From contig NZ_WWNB01000014.1 of NCBI RefSeq assembly GCF_012062845.1, positions 28,104 through 92,103 on the forward strand: a stretch of DNA of 64,000 nt, given 5' to 3'. The position numbers were made by a program, and so were the translations under genes. Under the pieces are notes generated by a model. The model saw nothing but the letters and a program-made list of their open reading frames with translations. It made no database searches and was not told where the DNA came from. Source of the stretch: Halomonas salinarum (GTDB lineage: Bacteria > Pseudomonadota > Gammaproteobacteria > Pseudomonadales > Halomonadaceae). This document shows positions 36,102 to 46,220 of the stretch, piece by piece (positions within the stretch are counted from its first letter, which is position 1; each line of letters opens with the position of its first letter).

Positions 36102-37180
36102 GAGGCCTCCTCGTCATCGAGTTGTACCACCTTGATGCCTCGGTTCGGCCGAGCGTGTCCCTGGGTGCGCGGCTGGGTATAGTAATCGATGAAGGGCACG
36201 GCGAAGTTCATCAATAGCACAGCGAAGGCCACCGCATCCGGGTAGGCGCCGACATCGCGGATCAGCACCACCAGTAAGCCGATGCCCGCCCCATAATAGA
36301 GTTTGCCCTTGCGGCTGGTCGCGGCGCTGACCGGGTCGGTGGCAATGAAGAAGGCGCCAAATACCGCGGCTCCGTTCAACCAGTGAAAGGCCGGCGAACC
36401 ATGGTGGCTGGGGTCGGCGGCATACAAGAGCGTTGCCAGTAGGCCCATGGCGGTGAGCATGGATACGGGGATCTGCCAGCCGATCAGGCGCTTGTAGAGA
36501 AGTAACGCGCCCCCGGCAAGCCAGGCCAGGGCAACATTGCGCCAGGCTGCCTGTGTGCCCTCGGGCAAGGGGTTGGTTGCCCAGAACTCGCTGGCGAGCA
36601 TGGCCTCTGGCTTGTGCTTGAAGGCATCCAGTGGTGTGGCACCGCTCCAGGCATCGGGGCCGAGGCTTCCGTCGAGTTCGCTATTGAAGCCAATGATGCG
36701 GGCCAATAGGTCGCCAAATGAAAGCCCGTCGGGGCCGACGATCCCATGCGGCGCGCTCCACTGGGTCATGGCCGCCGGGAAGCTGATCAGCAGTAATGCA
36801 TAGCCGACCATTGCCGGGTTGAAGGGATTCTGGCCCAGGCCGCCATAGAGCTGCTTGGCGACGACGATGGCGGCCACCATGCCGACCAGAATCAGCCACA
36901 GGCTGGTTCCCGGTGGCAGTGAGGCGCCGAGCAAGACGCCGCTGACCAGGGCGCTGTTATCGGCAACGACCGGACGCACCCGTCGGCGGCGCAGGCGCAG
37001 CACCAGCGCCTCGAGGCCCACACCCAGGCCGGCGGCAAGCACTACGTTGGTCAGTACGCCGAGGCCGAAGTGCCAGGTCAGGACGGTGATGCCGGGCAGG
37101 GTGGCCAGCAGCAACCAGCTCATGACGCGGCCAGTGTCCGCAGGCTGACGGCTGACCTGGCTCTGGTGCATCAGGCTCAT
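36098..37180 (-). CDS. rsxD: Rsx/Rnf electron transport complex subunit D
   Basis: A 360-aa integral membrane subunit of the RnfD/NqrB family with about nine helices. The covalent FMN motif is AWSGATPLDAFK (SGAT). The conserved GLGQNPFNPAMVGYALLLISFP and FIATDPVSAATSRKGK segments are present. It overlaps rsxC and rsxG by four bases each. Confidence 0.96.
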   Translation of the reverse strand: MSLMHQSQVSRQPADTGRVMSWLLLATLPGITVLTWHFGLGVLTNVVLAAGLGVGLEALVLRLRRRRVRPVVADNSALVSGVLLGASLPPGTSLWLILVGMVAAIVVAKQLYGGLGQNPFNPAMVGYALLLISFPAAMTQWSAPHGIVGPDGLSFGDLLARIIGFNSELDGSLGPDAWSGATPLDAFKHKPEAMLASEFWATNPLPEGTQAAWRNVALAWLAGGALLLYKRLIGWQIPVSMLTAMGLLATLLYAADPSHHGSPAFHWLNGAAVFGAFFIATDPVSAATSRKGKLYYGAGIGLLVVLIRDVGAYPDAVAFAVLLMNFAVPFIDYYTQPRTQGHARPNRGIKVVQLDDEEAS

Positions 37181-39009
37181 GAAGAGCGCTCCTGGTTATC
37201 CGTTGAAGACGAGTCAGAGGTTGCCTTAGCGGACGTCTCAGAGGTCGCCTCTGCGGCCGCCTCCTTGGCGGCCGCCATTCTCGCTTCGATGGCGGCGAGA
37301 TTTTCGCGGGCGGTGGCGAGTTGAACCTCGAGATCCTGAATCTCGTCGGCGTTCTGAGATTGTCCCTGACCGCCGCCGGACTGGCTAACCCGGGTCAGTA
37401 CCTTCTCGGCCTTGCGCACAGCAGCCTTGGCCGCTGCATGGGCGATGCGCAGCGACTTGAGGTCAGCGTCGTTGGCGCTTGGTGAAGAAGCCGCCGATGA
37501 GGTCTGGGAGGTCGTAGACGGTTCCTTGATCGCTGCCTTGGAGGATTCCGCTTTAGGTCGCCGGTTGGTCTGAGCGCGTGCCTGCCGCCGTGCGTCTTTT
37601 TCGGCAGCCTCTCGCGCCAGGCGAGCCTGGCGGAACTCGAAACGATGTTTGGCATGCTCGGCCTTTTGCGCCTCAAAGGCGCGGGCGCGAATATCGCTCT
37701 TGGCGGCACGGTAATAATCGACCAGCGGAATATGGCTTGGGCAGACGAAGCTGCAGGCACCACATTCGATGCAGTCGAAGAGATTGAACAGTTCGGCCTT
37801 GTCGTGCTCGCGAGACTTGGCAAACCAGTAGAGCTGCTGTGGCAGCAGGCTGGCTGGACAGGCTTCCTCACAGGCGCCGCAGCGGATACAGGGTTGTTCC
37901 ACCGGCGGTGGCGGCAGCTCGTCGGTGCTTGCGGCGATCAGACAGTTGCTCGACTTGACCAGCGGCAGGTCGAGATGGGCGAGTTCCATGCCCATCATCG
38001 GGCCGCCCATCACCAGGCGGGCGAGCTTTGCCTCGTCAAGGCCAGCGGCGGTGAGCAATTCCGCCATGGGCGTCCCCAGGCGAGCCTCGACATTAGCCGG
38101 GCGCGCGAGCGCCTCGCCCGTCAGGGTGACGATGCGCGAGACCATCGGGCGACCGTCGCGCACCGCCTGGAGTACGGCGCGCAGGGTGCCGGGGTTGTGA
38201 CAGAGCACGCCGACGTCCGCCGGCAGGCCACGGCTGGGTACCTCGCGATTGAGCAGGCGTTTGATCAGCTGCTTCTCGCCACCGCTTGGGTAACGGGCGG
38301 GGAAGGCCTTTAGGGTGATTTCAAGAGAATCCCTGTTGCCGGCCTTGATGGCTGCATTCAGCGCGGCGGCAGCGTCGGGTTTGTCGTCCTCGATGCCGAT
38401 GATGATCCGCTCGGCGCCGCTCAAGTGCGCCATCAGGCGGGCACCCTCCAGAACGTCAGTGGCATGCTCGCGCAGGGTCATGTCATCGGCACTGATATAG
38501 GGCTCACACTCGGCGGCGTTGATCACCAGCGTGTCGATGGCGTGGCGCTCGCGGACCCGGGCCTTGACCTGGGTGGGGAACCCCGCACCGCCGAGGCCCA
38601 CGACCCCTGACGCCGTGAGGCGAGCATGCAGGGTGGCGTCATCGGTATGGCGCCAGTCAAGGGCCGGCAGCCGTTCCCAGTCGTCGCGTATGCCATCACC
38701 CTCGATGACGATGCAGGTCTCACTGAGGCCGCCGGGGTGCGGCACTCGACGCGATTCGATGGCGGTGATCTCGCCGCTGATACTGGCATGAAGATCGGCG
38801 CTGATCAGGCCTTGGGCTCGAGCGATCAGCGTACCGGTGGCCACCCGGTCGCCGACTGCCACGCAGGGCTCGGCAGGCTGGCCGACGTGTTGGCCAAGCG
38901 GCAGCACCACTCGCGTCGGCAGCGTGGCCGTCGCAATCGGGTGGCGGGTGGAACGGGTCTTGCGGGCCGGCGGATGGATGCCGCCAGGAAAATCGAACGC
39001 CTTAGCCAT
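37177..39009 (-). CDS. rsxC: Rsx/Rnf electron transport complex subunit C
   Basis: A 610-aa peripheral subunit that accepts electrons from NADH. The nucleotide/flavin-binding region shows [12 protein letters not shown]. Two [4Fe-4S] motifs follow: [12 protein letters not shown] and [12 protein letters not shown]. From about residue 440 the tail is low-complexity, rich in Ala, Lys, Glu and Ser, with coiled-coil character, as in E. coli RsxC. The ATG at 39009 matches the usual N-terminus ([14 protein letters not shown]) and overlaps the rsxB end by eight bases. Confidence 0.95.
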   Translation of the reverse strand: MAKAFDFPGGIHPPARKTRSTRHPIATATLPTRVVLPLGQHVGQPAEPCVAVGDRVATGTLIARAQGLISADLHASISGEITAIESRRVPHPGGLSETCIVIEGDGIRDDWERLPALDWRHTDDATLHARLTASGVVGLGGAGFPTQVKARVRERHAIDTLVINAAECEPYISADDMTLREHATDVLEGARLMAHLSGAERIIIGIEDDKPDAAAALNAAIKAGNRDSLEITLKAFPARYPSGGEKQLIKRLLNREVPSRGLPADVGVLCHNPGTLRAVLQAVRDGRPMVSRIVTLTGEALARPANVEARLGTPMAELLTAAGLDEAKLARLVMGGPMMGMELAHLDLPLVKSSNCLIAASTDELPPPPVEQPCIRCGACEEACPASLLPQQLYWFAKSREHDKAELFNLFDCIECGACSFVCPSHIPLVDYYRAAKSDIRARAFEAQKAEHAKHRFEFRQARLAREAAEKDARRQARAQTNRRPKAESSKAAIKEPSTTSQTSSAASSPSANDADLKSLRIAHAAAKAAVRKAEKVLTRVSQSGGGQGQSQNADEIQDLEVQLATARENLAAIEARMAAAKEAAAEATSETSAKATSDSSSTDNQERSS

Positions 39010-39628
39010 GTGTGGCCTCCCGAAGCGTCTGGGGCCGGTCGCTGGCAATCAGCTGCGCGGCGGGGCGATGGCCCGGGCCGGCGGGAAGGGGCGGCTGCCA
39101 GGCCCCGAGCGCGTCATCGCGGGCAATCATGTCGATACAGTCGACCGGGCAGGGGTCGAGGCACAAATCACAGCCGGTGCATTCGTCGGCAATCACGGTA
39201 TGCATGTGCTTGGCGGCGCCGAGAATCGCATCGACGGGACACGCCTGAATGCACTTGGTGCAGCCGATGCATTCGTCCTCGCGGATATAAGCGACTCGCG
39301 GGGCATCTTGCGCTTCGCCGTCCAGCGGCGACGCCTCCCGGCCAAGCAAGTCCGCCAGGGAGGCGATAGTGGCATCGCCGCCGGGCGGGCACTTGTTGAT
39401 GGCATCGCCTCCACTGATGGCCTCGGCGTAGGGCTTGCAGCCGGGATAGCCACACTGGCCGCACTGGGTCTGCGGCAACAAGGCATCGATGCGCTCGACC
39501 AGCGGGTCGCCTTCGACCCGAAAACGCTCGCCGGCATACCCGAGCAGCGCGCCGAAGGCCACCGACAGCCCGGCGAGGGCGAGGATGGCGGCAAGTATGC
39601 CGTGGCCGTTGATCCACTCGATCATCAT
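39002..39628 (-). CDS. rsxB: Rsx/Rnf electron transport complex subunit B
   Basis: A 208-aa ferredoxin-like subunit. An N-terminal membrane helix is followed by a [4Fe-4S] domain with [16 protein letters not shown]. Two bacterial ferredoxin motifs, [16 protein letters not shown] and [16 protein letters not shown], bind two more [4Fe-4S] clusters. Two adjacent ATG codons open the gene directly after the rsxA stop, so either may be used. Confidence 0.96.
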   Translation of the reverse strand: MMIEWINGHGILAAILALAGLSVAFGALLGYAGERFRVEGDPLVERIDALLPQTQCGQCGYPGCKPYAEAISGGDAINKCPPGGDATIASLADLLGREASPLDGEAQDAPRVAYIREDECIGCTKCIQACPVDAILGAAKHMHTVIADECTGCDLCLDPCPVDCIDMIARDDALGAWQPPLPAGPGHRPAAQLIASDRPQTLREATHG

Positions 39629-40219
39629 TTACCCCTGACCGACTTGAACGAGCCCGGAGAAGCCCATGAAGGCCAGTGACATCAGGCTGGCGGTGACCAT
39701 GGCGATGGCGGCGCCCTGGAAGGGGCGGGGCACATCAGCGACGGCCAGGCGTTCGCGCATGGCGGCAAATAGCACCAGCACCAACGAGAACCCAAGGGCA
39801 GCGCCGAAGCCATAGAGGGCGGCTTCCATGAAGCTTGATTGTCGATTGAGCGACAGCAAGGCCACTCCCAGCACCGCGCAGTTGGTGGTAATCAGCGGCA
39901 GGAAGATACCGAGTACCTGATGGAGCACCGGGCTCACCTTCTTCACCATCAATTCGGTGAACTGCACGATCACCGCAATTACCATGATGAAGGCAATGGT
40001 ACGCAGGTACTCAAGCCCTAAAGGGGCCAGCAGGTAATGAAAGGTCAGGTAACTGGCCACCGACGACAGGGTCAGTACGAAGGTGGTGGCCAGTGACATG
40101 CCCATCGCGGATTCCAGCTTGTTGGACACGCCCATGAAAGGGCAGAGTCCGAGGAACTGCACCAGCACGAAGTTGTTGACCAGCGCCGTGCTGACCAGAA
40201 TCAGGAAATAGTGGGTCAT
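39629..40219 (-). CDS. rsxA: Rsx/Rnf electron transport complex subunit A
   Basis: A 196-aa integral membrane subunit with six helices ([20 protein letters not shown] is the family hallmark). It is the first gene of the rsxABCDGE operon. The ATG at 40219 gives the family length; an ATG at 40249 in frame would add ten polar residues not seen in relatives. Confidence 0.95.
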   Translation of the reverse strand: MTHYFLILVSTALVNNFVLVQFLGLCPFMGVSNKLESAMGMSLATTFVLTLSSVASYLTFHYLLAPLGLEYLRTIAFIMVIAVIVQFTELMVKKVSPVLHQVLGIFLPLITTNCAVLGVALLSLNRQSSFMEAALYGFGAALGFSLVLVLFAAMRERLAVADVPRPFQGAAIAMVTASLMSLAFMGFSGLVQVGQG

Positions 40220-40291
40220 GGCCCGCCCATGCCGCGAAAAGTGGAACATCGTGGGGTGCCACCGCCAAATGTCAGCGATGACAAGGCGGGA

Positions 40292-40297
40292 ATTATA
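40292..40297 (-). promoter_or_regulatory. Likely -10 box for the rsx operon
   Basis: On the minus strand a perfect TATAAT lies about 73 bases upstream of rsxA. The -35 match is poor, so this rests on the -10 box alone. Confidence 0.4.
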
Positions 40298-40340
40298 GCG
40301 CGGGGGAGGGTTGCATCATACCGGGCGGCGACGCCAGTCG

Positions 40341-41906
40341 TCAGACATAGTCCCGTTCATTAGCCGCCATGACGCGGTTGCGTCCGGATTCCTTGGCCGC
40401 ATAAAGCGCGCGGTCGGCTGCCTCGATCAATTGTGCGGCGTCTAGGGGGTGTTCGAATACACTGCAGGCAACCCCGGCGCTGATGGTGACCACCTGGTCA
40501 GTATGCGGAACTGCCAGGGCCTCGATGGCCTCGCGTAGTCGCTCGGCACATGCCAAGGCGGCTTCTTGAGCGGTGCCCGGCAGTATGGCGATGAATTCCT
40601 CTCCCCCGGTGCGCGCAACCAGCTGATCGCTCCTGTCGAAATGGGCGCCCATCACCCCGGCCAGGGTCTGTAGGCAGGTATCACCGGTTGGATGGCCATA
40701 GCGGTCATTGAATGCCTTGAAATGGTCGATATCCATCATGATGAGTGCAGTGGGTTGTGCTAGATGGCGATCGGTTGCCAGTGACGTTGCCAGATGTTCA
40801 TCGAAACGACGCCGATTGGCCAATCCGGTCAGGGGGTCATGTTCGGAGAGCTGGACCAGGTCGGCGGTCTGCTGACGCTGAAACTCGATGAGCTGCTGGA
40901 AGTGGCGTGCCAGCGCCCCGATTTCGTCCTTTCGTTTCTGAAGCGATGCGGGAACATCGGTGCGGTCAGCTCGCTGTGCGCGATGGGTGAACGCCGCAAA
41001 AAGGCGAAGCGGATTGAGGACGATGCGTTCAAGCAACCACAACACGATCAGAACGACCAGCACGATCAGGCCAACGGTCCAGGCCAGGCCCATTTCAAAC
41101 GCCTCGACGCTCATGTTCAGGTGCTGGCGTGGCAAGTCGATTTCAAGCGTCAGTTTTTCGCCCGCTGGCATAGCCGGCATAAGACGGCTGGCGCGCATGG
41201 TTTCCTCGTTCATGCGCTGAAGACTGGGGGGCGGTGTCGTGCCATGAAAGTCATGCACACTAACGGCCAAGCCGGTGCTGTTGCGAATCTTTTTAAGCCA
41301 TTCCTCGCTCATGGGCCGAGCCATGGCTAACCAGCCGACAAGTGGGCCACCACCGTCAGTGCGCAGAATGGGCTGGATGCTGACCAACGCCATCTGGGGG
41401 TGGGCCTGAAGCCAGGTAATGCCAGTGCTTTGCGTGTTCTGCGCGATGCGCTCCTGCGCGGTCTCGAGGAAGGTTCGCGACCACCGGCAGGGCGCCCTTC
41501 GCTCGGTACAATCTCGGTATTGGTCTATCGCCGGGTCCAACCCGCCCAACCAGAAGGGCATGCCGGAGGGCGTTAAAAAGGCAATCATGTTCAAGTCGGC
41601 ATCGCTGAAGATGGTCGCGCCATTCAGATTGGAGGCCAAGAACTGCGGGTTGCCGTCTTGCATGAAACGATAGCTGTCATCCCAAGTGGCCCAGTCCCTG
41701 CTGAGCACTGCCAAGTGACGTAATTCGTTATCGATGGCGCGCTGGGCGCGCTCAATGGCTTCTTCGCCCTGGATCGCTTCAATCCGCAGCAGCTCCGGCA
41801 TCAGCGAGAAGCGTGTAAAGGCAGCTAGCGCGATGAGTGCCACCACCAAGAGTCCCAGCAAAGTGAGAACAAATCGGTAACGCAGGGAATGAAGAGCTGA
41901 GCGCAT
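40341..41906 (-). CDS. Diguanylate cyclase with periplasmic CHASE4-like sensor
   Basis: A 521-aa membrane protein. Helix 1 lies at about residues 12-32, a periplasmic CHASE4-like domain (WATWDDSYRFMQ near 66-77) spans to about 255, helix 2 lies at about 268-290, and a HAMP-like segment and a GGDEF domain (about 345-515) follow. The active-site motif is GGEEF, compatible with cyclic di-GMP synthesis. The RxxD inhibitory site five residues upstream is not evident. No EAL domain is present. The gene is monocistronic. Confidence 0.92.
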   Translation of the reverse strand: MRSALHSLRYRFVLTLLGLLVVALIALAAFTRFSLMPELLRIEAIQGEEAIERAQRAIDNELRHLAVLSRDWATWDDSYRFMQDGNPQFLASNLNGATIFSDADLNMIAFLTPSGMPFWLGGLDPAIDQYRDCTERRAPCRWSRTFLETAQERIAQNTQSTGITWLQAHPQMALVSIQPILRTDGGGPLVGWLAMARPMSEEWLKKIRNSTGLAVSVHDFHGTTPPPSLQRMNEETMRASRLMPAMPAGEKLTLEIDLPRQHLNMSVEAFEMGLAWTVGLIVLVVLIVLWLLERIVLNPLRLFAAFTHRAQRADRTDVPASLQKRKDEIGALARHFQQLIEFQRQQTADLVQLSEHDPLTGLANRRRFDEHLATSLATDRHLAQPTALIMMDIDHFKAFNDRYGHPTGDTCLQTLAGVMGAHFDRSDQLVARTGGEEFIAILPGTAQEAALACAERLREAIEALAVPHTDQVVTISAGVACSVFEHPLDAAQLIEAADRALYAAKESGRNRVMAANERDYV

Positions 41907-42023
41907 GGGCGTTCCATCGTATTGTTATAAAGGCTCTGGTCGCAGGTGACCGAAAGATGCCGGTAATCGATATATGTATCGACCCAAGCGATACCCGCTT
42001 GAGTACTCAGCAGGTTTTTGACG

Positions 42024-42050
42024 AAAAAAACGCGCGGCCTTGGCCGCGCG
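42024..42050 (-). terminator. Terminator of metG
   Basis: Stem CGCGCGGCC (42031-42039) with GGCCGCGCG (42042-42050), followed on the minus strand by a run of seven T (42030-42024). It lies just past the metG stop. Confidence 0.9.
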
Positions 42051-42077
42051 CGTCGTTGAAGAAGACGAGGTGGTGGC

Positions 42078-44132
42078 TCAGGTCACGCGTTGTCCTGGTT
42101 CGGCACCGGCATGCGGCTCGAGTAGATAAATACCGGCATCGTTGCTCGATGCCAGTACCATGCCCTCGGATATACCAAAGCGCATCTTGCGCGGTGCCAG
42201 GTTGGCCACCATCACGGTCAGGTGACCCTCCAGGGCTTCAGGCGCATAGGCGCTACGGATGCCGGAGAAAACGGTGCGAATCTCGCCCCCCAGGTCGAGG
42301 GTCAACTTGAGCAGCTTGTCGGCACCCTCGACGTAGTCAGCCTTGGCGATGCGGGCGATGCGCAGATCAACCTTGCTGAAGTCCTCGAAGCTGATCTCGT
42401 CGGCGATAGGGTCGTCGGTCATGGGTCCCTTGGCGCTCTCCTTCATCTTCTTCTCCTCGGCAAGATCTTCCTTGGAAGCGTCGATCATGGCATCGATCTT
42501 GTCACGGTCGATACGGGTCATCAGCGGCTTGAACTTGGCGATGTCGTGATTCAGCAGTATCTCGTGACGGCTTTCCCAATCCAGCGATTCAAGCTGCAGG
42601 AAGGCCTGCGCATCACTTGCCATCGTCGGCACGACCGGGGCCAGGTAAACCATCAACTGACGGAAGAGGTTGATGCCCACCGAGCAGATGTCGAGCACTT
42701 CCTGCTCGCGGCCTTCCTGCTTGGCCAGCACCCAGGGCTCGGCCTCGGCAATGTAGGTATTGGCCTCGTCGGCGAGCTCCATGATGCGACGCATGGCGCG
42801 ACCGAACTCCCGGGCCTCGTAGTCCTCGGCGATGGCGTCACCGGCGGCGATCGCGCGCGCCAGCAGTTCCGGCTCGGCACAGTGAGCGCTGAGCTTACCG
42901 TCACCGAATTTCTTGACGAAGCCTGAACAGCGGCTGGCAATGTTGACCACCTTGCCGACCAGGTCCGCGTTGACCCTTGCCGAGAAGTCCTCGAGGTTGA
43001 GGTCCAGGTCGTCGACACCCGCCGTGAGCTTGGCGGCGAAGTAATAACGCAGGTATTCCGGATTCAGGTATTCAGCGTAGGTGGCGGCCTTGATGAAGGT
43101 GCCACGGGATTTTGACATCTTGGCGCCATTGACGGTCACGAAGCCATGGCAGTTGACCGCAGTAGGCGTGCGGAAGTCGGCACCGTGCAGCATGGCCGGC
43201 CAGAACAGGGCATGGAAATAGACAATGTCCTTGCCGATGAAGTGATAGACCTCGGCATCCGATTCCGGCTGCCAGTAGCTGTCGAAATCCAGTCCCTCGC
43301 GCTCGCAGAGGTTCTGGAAGCTGGCCAGATAGCCGATCGGCGCATCCAGCCAGACATAGAAGTACTTGCCCGGGGCGTCGGGGATCTCGAAGCCGAAGTA
43401 GGGCGCATCGCGAGAGATGTCCCATTCGTTAAAGCCTGACTCGAACCACTCCAGTAGCTTGTTGCGGATCTGCGGTTGCACGTGACCGTCGTTGATCCAG
43501 CCCTGCATGAAATCGGCGAAGTCCGGCAGCTTGAAGAAGTAGTGGGTGGAACTTCTCACTTCTGGCGTGGCGCCCGATATCGCCGAGACCGGATCAATCA
43601 GCTCTGCCGGCGTGTAGGTGGCGCCGCAAGCTTCGCAGTTGTCACCGTACTGGTCATCGGCCTTGCACTTCGGGCAGATGCCCTTGATGAAGCGGTCTGC
43701 CAGGAACAAACCCTTCACGGGGTCGTACATCTGCTCGATATCGCGGGTGGCGATGTGGCCCTTGTCGCGCAGCCGGGTGTAGATCAGCTCGCTGAACTGC
43801 CGATTCTCCTCAGAATGCGTGGAGTGATAATTGTCGAACCCCACCCCGAAGCGCGCAAAGTCGGTCTGGTGATCGCGGGAGACGCGCTCAATCAGGGCTT
43901 CGGAGGTGATGCCTTCCTGCTCGGCGCGCAGCATGATGGCGGTGCCATGGGCGTCGTCGGCGCAGACATAGTGGCACTGATGGCCGCGGCTCTTCTGGAA
44001 GCGCACCCAGATATCGGTCTGAATGTACTCCAGCAGGTGGCCCAGGTGGATGGCGCCATTGGCGTAGGGCAGGGCGCTGGTGACCAGGATCTTGCGCGAA
44101 TGGCTAGCGGAGTGCGACGCGGAATTCGACAT
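42078..44132 (-). CDS. metG: Methionyl-tRNA synthetase
   Basis: A 684-aa class I aminoacyl-tRNA synthetase. The HIGH motif is HLGH (about residues 29-32) and KMSKS occurs in [10 protein letters not shown] zinc-binding knuckle with CPKCKA and CEACGA lies near residues 140-165. The C-terminal EMAPII/OB-fold tRNA-binding domain (about 575-684) begins [16 protein letters not shown] and supports dimerisation. Start at the ATG shortly upstream of [14 protein letters not shown]; the Ser/His-rich first 12 residues are an unconserved leader. Confidence 0.97.
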   Translation of the reverse strand: MSNSASHSASHSRKILVTSALPYANGAIHLGHLLEYIQTDIWVRFQKSRGHQCHYVCADDAHGTAIMLRAEQEGITSEALIERVSRDHQTDFARFGVGFDNYHSTHSEENRQFSELIYTRLRDKGHIATRDIEQMYDPVKGLFLADRFIKGICPKCKADDQYGDNCEACGATYTPAELIDPVSAISGATPEVRSSTHYFFKLPDFADFMQGWINDGHVQPQIRNKLLEWFESGFNEWDISRDAPYFGFEIPDAPGKYFYVWLDAPIGYLASFQNLCEREGLDFDSYWQPESDAEVYHFIGKDIVYFHALFWPAMLHGADFRTPTAVNCHGFVTVNGAKMSKSRGTFIKAATYAEYLNPEYLRYYFAAKLTAGVDDLDLNLEDFSARVNADLVGKVVNIASRCSGFVKKFGDGKLSAHCAEPELLARAIAAGDAIAEDYEAREFGRAMRRIMELADEANTYIAEAEPWVLAKQEGREQEVLDICSVGINLFRQLMVYLAPVVPTMASDAQAFLQLESLDWESRHEILLNHDIAKFKPLMTRIDRDKIDAMIDASKEDLAEEKKMKESAKGPMTDDPIADEISFEDFSKVDLRIARIAKADYVEGADKLLKLTLDLGGEIRTVFSGIRSAYAPEALEGHLTVMVANLAPRKMRFGISEGMVLASSNDAGIYLLEPHAGAEPGQRVT

Positions 44133-44437
44133 AGTGGCTGCGGGGTTCCCGTAACGTAGTGCGTGAGGGACGAAGTGTCGTTGGGGCAGCGACCGCCGCT
44201 GCCGGCCAATGTCCCTACGTGATGACCATGAAATCAGGCCCGGATTGTAGCATTTTCACCGCCGCCTGCATCCGCCGGCTGTGTCGGTGATGGGCGACGT
44301 TTGGCCCCTCTCGTGCAAGGAGGTAGAGTCGACAGCTGTTGCCATCGGTGGCGCCCATGGATCGCGGTCGCCCCTGGCAGACTCATCGCCCGAACGTCAC
44401 GCATGGCTCAGTGACCCTTCACATGAGGTAAAGAAGC
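44133..44437. other. 305-base intergenic region between metG and a lipoprotein gene
   Basis: Divergent control region. Besides the extended -10 candidate for metG, nothing else was recognised: no gene, no T-box-like or riboswitch structure and no clear palindrome. An AAGGAGG at about 44319 has no usable frame after it. Confidence 0.5.
44244..44252 (-). promoter_or_regulatory. Extended -10 promoter element for metG
   Basis: The minus strand reads TGCTACAAT, an extended -10 element. A hexamer GATGCA sits 17 bases upstream as a weak -35. It lies about 115 bases upstream of the metG start. Confidence 0.45.
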
Positions 44438-44707
44438 ATGCGTATCACTCCTATCCTGGCCGTGCTGTCCCTGGCCACCCTGGTTGCCGGCTGTGCCGGT
44501 AGTGCCATCGCCCCCAACTACACCAGCCAGAACCCCGACATCATGCGCATCAGCAATGAGCGTCCGGCGGACCCGCAGGTCACGACCGAGAATCTGGGCT
44601 CCTACTGCGTCAAGGTCACCGAGACCTGGAGCGAGCAGGGCGAGACTCCGGATGGCCAGATGCTGTGGGCGCTGGACACTCAGCGTACCGTCGTGCCCTG
44701 CAATTGA
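44438..44707 (+). CDS. Small lipoprotein, 89 aa
   Basis: An 89-residue protein with a lipoprotein signal peptide (MRITPILAVLSLATLVAGC, lipobox LVAGC with Cys19) and a short mature domain containing two further Cys residues (SYCVKV and the penultimate Cys), which could form a disulfide. No known family was recognised. The gene has its own terminator and appears monocistronic. Likely anchored in the outer membrane, since residues after Cys19 are AG, not Asp. Confidence 0.8.
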   Translation: MRITPILAVLSLATLVAGCAGSAIAPNYTSQNPDIMRISNERPADPQVTTENLGSYCVKVTETWSEQGETPDGQMLWALDTQRTVVPCN

Positions 44708-44736
44708 TGGTCTAGTAACTCAATTGCTGTGCCTTC

Positions 44737-44768
44737 AAGGCCCGGTGCGCCTCGCACCGGGCCTTTCT
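44737..44768 (+). terminator. Rho-independent terminator
   Basis: Stem AAGGCCCGGTGC (44737-44748) with GCACCGGGCCTT (44754-44765) and a short T tail, just after the small lipoprotein gene. Confidence 0.85.
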
Positions 44769-44867
44769 GATTTCACGCCGACTACCTTTACGGCGTCTTC
44801 GTGACGGCCAGCCGGGAAGCCTTTGCCGAGGGCGCTTCCTGGCCTGGCGGGCGGAAATCGACGGGTC

Positions 44868-46061
44868 TCACACCAAAGACAGCAGGGCCGATACCAGCAG
44901 GTCGTTGTCGTAGTGGGGCGCACTCTGCTCGCTGACCAGTCGGGTGTCGATCAGGCCGATGCCACGTTCGGCGAGGAACTCGGCGGAAAGATACGAGGGA
45001 TACTGGCCGTGACGGCTGTCCAGGAGCACGACGTTGAGCAGCTCATCGGTGGGGGTGGTTTCGCCGGTGTCGCGGCGCAGCTGTGCCAGCAGGGTGTCGA
45101 TCAGTGTCTCCAGGGTCTTGCCGGCTTGCTCGGGGTCGATGCCGGTATTGGGGATGAAGACCTTGGGATTGGCGTTGTCACGGATGGCCTGACCTACGCC
45201 GGCTGGAAGCAAGTTGGCGATCAGGCTCGAGTAGAAACTCCCCGGGGGGTAGCAGATCAACTCTGCCGAGTGGATCAGTTGTCGGTTGATATCACGCAGT
45301 TGGGCGGTAACCGGAACAGGGGTGTCCCGTTGTTCCGATAGCCCCAGGCGGACAATCGGTGAGGTTGTGGGTGGCTCTTCCTTGCCGGTCATCCGGTGTT
45401 GCCCCAACACGGTTTCGCCGTTTTCCAGTTCGGCTGCCAGGTGATAGTCCCGGTTGACGATCGCTCGTACCGTGCCGCGTACATGCACCAGCTTGGAGAA
45501 CAGGAAAATGATGGGGTCGAGGTTGTGGTGGTTGTTGAGATAACCGCCGGCAAGGATCAGGTTGCCGATGCTTGCTCCGCGAAGATCGAAGTCCTTTGGC
45601 TTGGCGTCACAGAAATAGCCCAGCTGGTGGCGAATCAGCTTGCGCATCGGATTAGCGATGTCGCGCATGAGAGGGGCGCTACCATCGGCTAGCGCCATCA
45701 GCATCTGGTTCAGCTCCTGGGGTGACTGGTCCACGGGTAGGCGATGTTGAAACAGGCGATAGACCTCGGGGTGACCTAGCACCGAATCGTCTGCCAATGC
45801 CATCAGACGACTGCGCAAGTCACCGATAGCCGGCATATGAAAGGCATCGCGCAGCTTGGCCGAACTGCCACCAGAGTCAAAAGGTGTGACCAGGTGAATG
45901 GAGTTATGGGTGTAGTGCTGCAGGTTTTTCGACAGGCCGTTGAGTGCCGAGCCGCCGCTGAAGAATAGTAGCCGAGGGCCGAGTTCAGGCGTCTTCTGGC
46001 AGCGCCGAATTCGCAGCGGATCCGGCACCTGGGCGCTGCGTGTGACCCTTACATTAATCAT
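44868..46061 (-). CDS. CofD-like protein (YvcK/GlmR-related, GAK-type)
   Basis: A 397-aa protein of the CofD/YvcK superfamily. The N-terminal FFSGGSALNGLS with TPFDSGGSSAKLR and MPAIGDLRSRLMALAD matches CofD-like proteins, especially the branch named GAK-system CofD-like. The C-terminal part contains the YPPGSFYSSLIANLLP and VFIPNTGIDPEQ segments typical of YvcK. Classic CofD transfers phospholactyl groups in F420 synthesis, whereas YvcK/GlmR binds UDP-sugars and regulates cell-wall synthesis; the second is the better guide here. The ATG at 46061 has an AGGA site. It lies 159 bases downstream of a large PBP on the same strand. The ligand is unknown. Confidence 0.82.
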   Translation of the reverse strand: MINVRVTRSAQVPDPLRIRRCQKTPELGPRLLFFSGGSALNGLSKNLQHYTHNSIHLVTPFDSGGSSAKLRDAFHMPAIGDLRSRLMALADDSVLGHPEVYRLFQHRLPVDQSPQELNQMLMALADGSAPLMRDIANPMRKLIRHQLGYFCDAKPKDFDLRGASIGNLILAGGYLNNHHNLDPIIFLFSKLVHVRGTVRAIVNRDYHLAAELENGETVLGQHRMTGKEEPPTTSPIVRLGLSEQRDTPVPVTAQLRDINRQLIHSAELICYPPGSFYSSLIANLLPAGVGQAIRDNANPKVFIPNTGIDPEQAGKTLETLIDTLLAQLRRDTGETTPTDELLNVVLLDSRHGQYPSYLSAEFLAERGIGLIDTRLVSEQSAPHYDNDLLVSALLSLV

Positions 46062-46220
46062 CGTGGCGTCCTGAGGGGTATTTCGTCCGTGAAGGTCAAC
46101 GATCATCCACGTGAGGTGAGACAAGTCAATGATTGCTGCTCGGTCGTCATGTCTGCAGCGAGTGGCAGATTTTTACCAAGGCATAAACAAGCCGACGTTA
46201 GCTTCATGGCTCCAACGTTT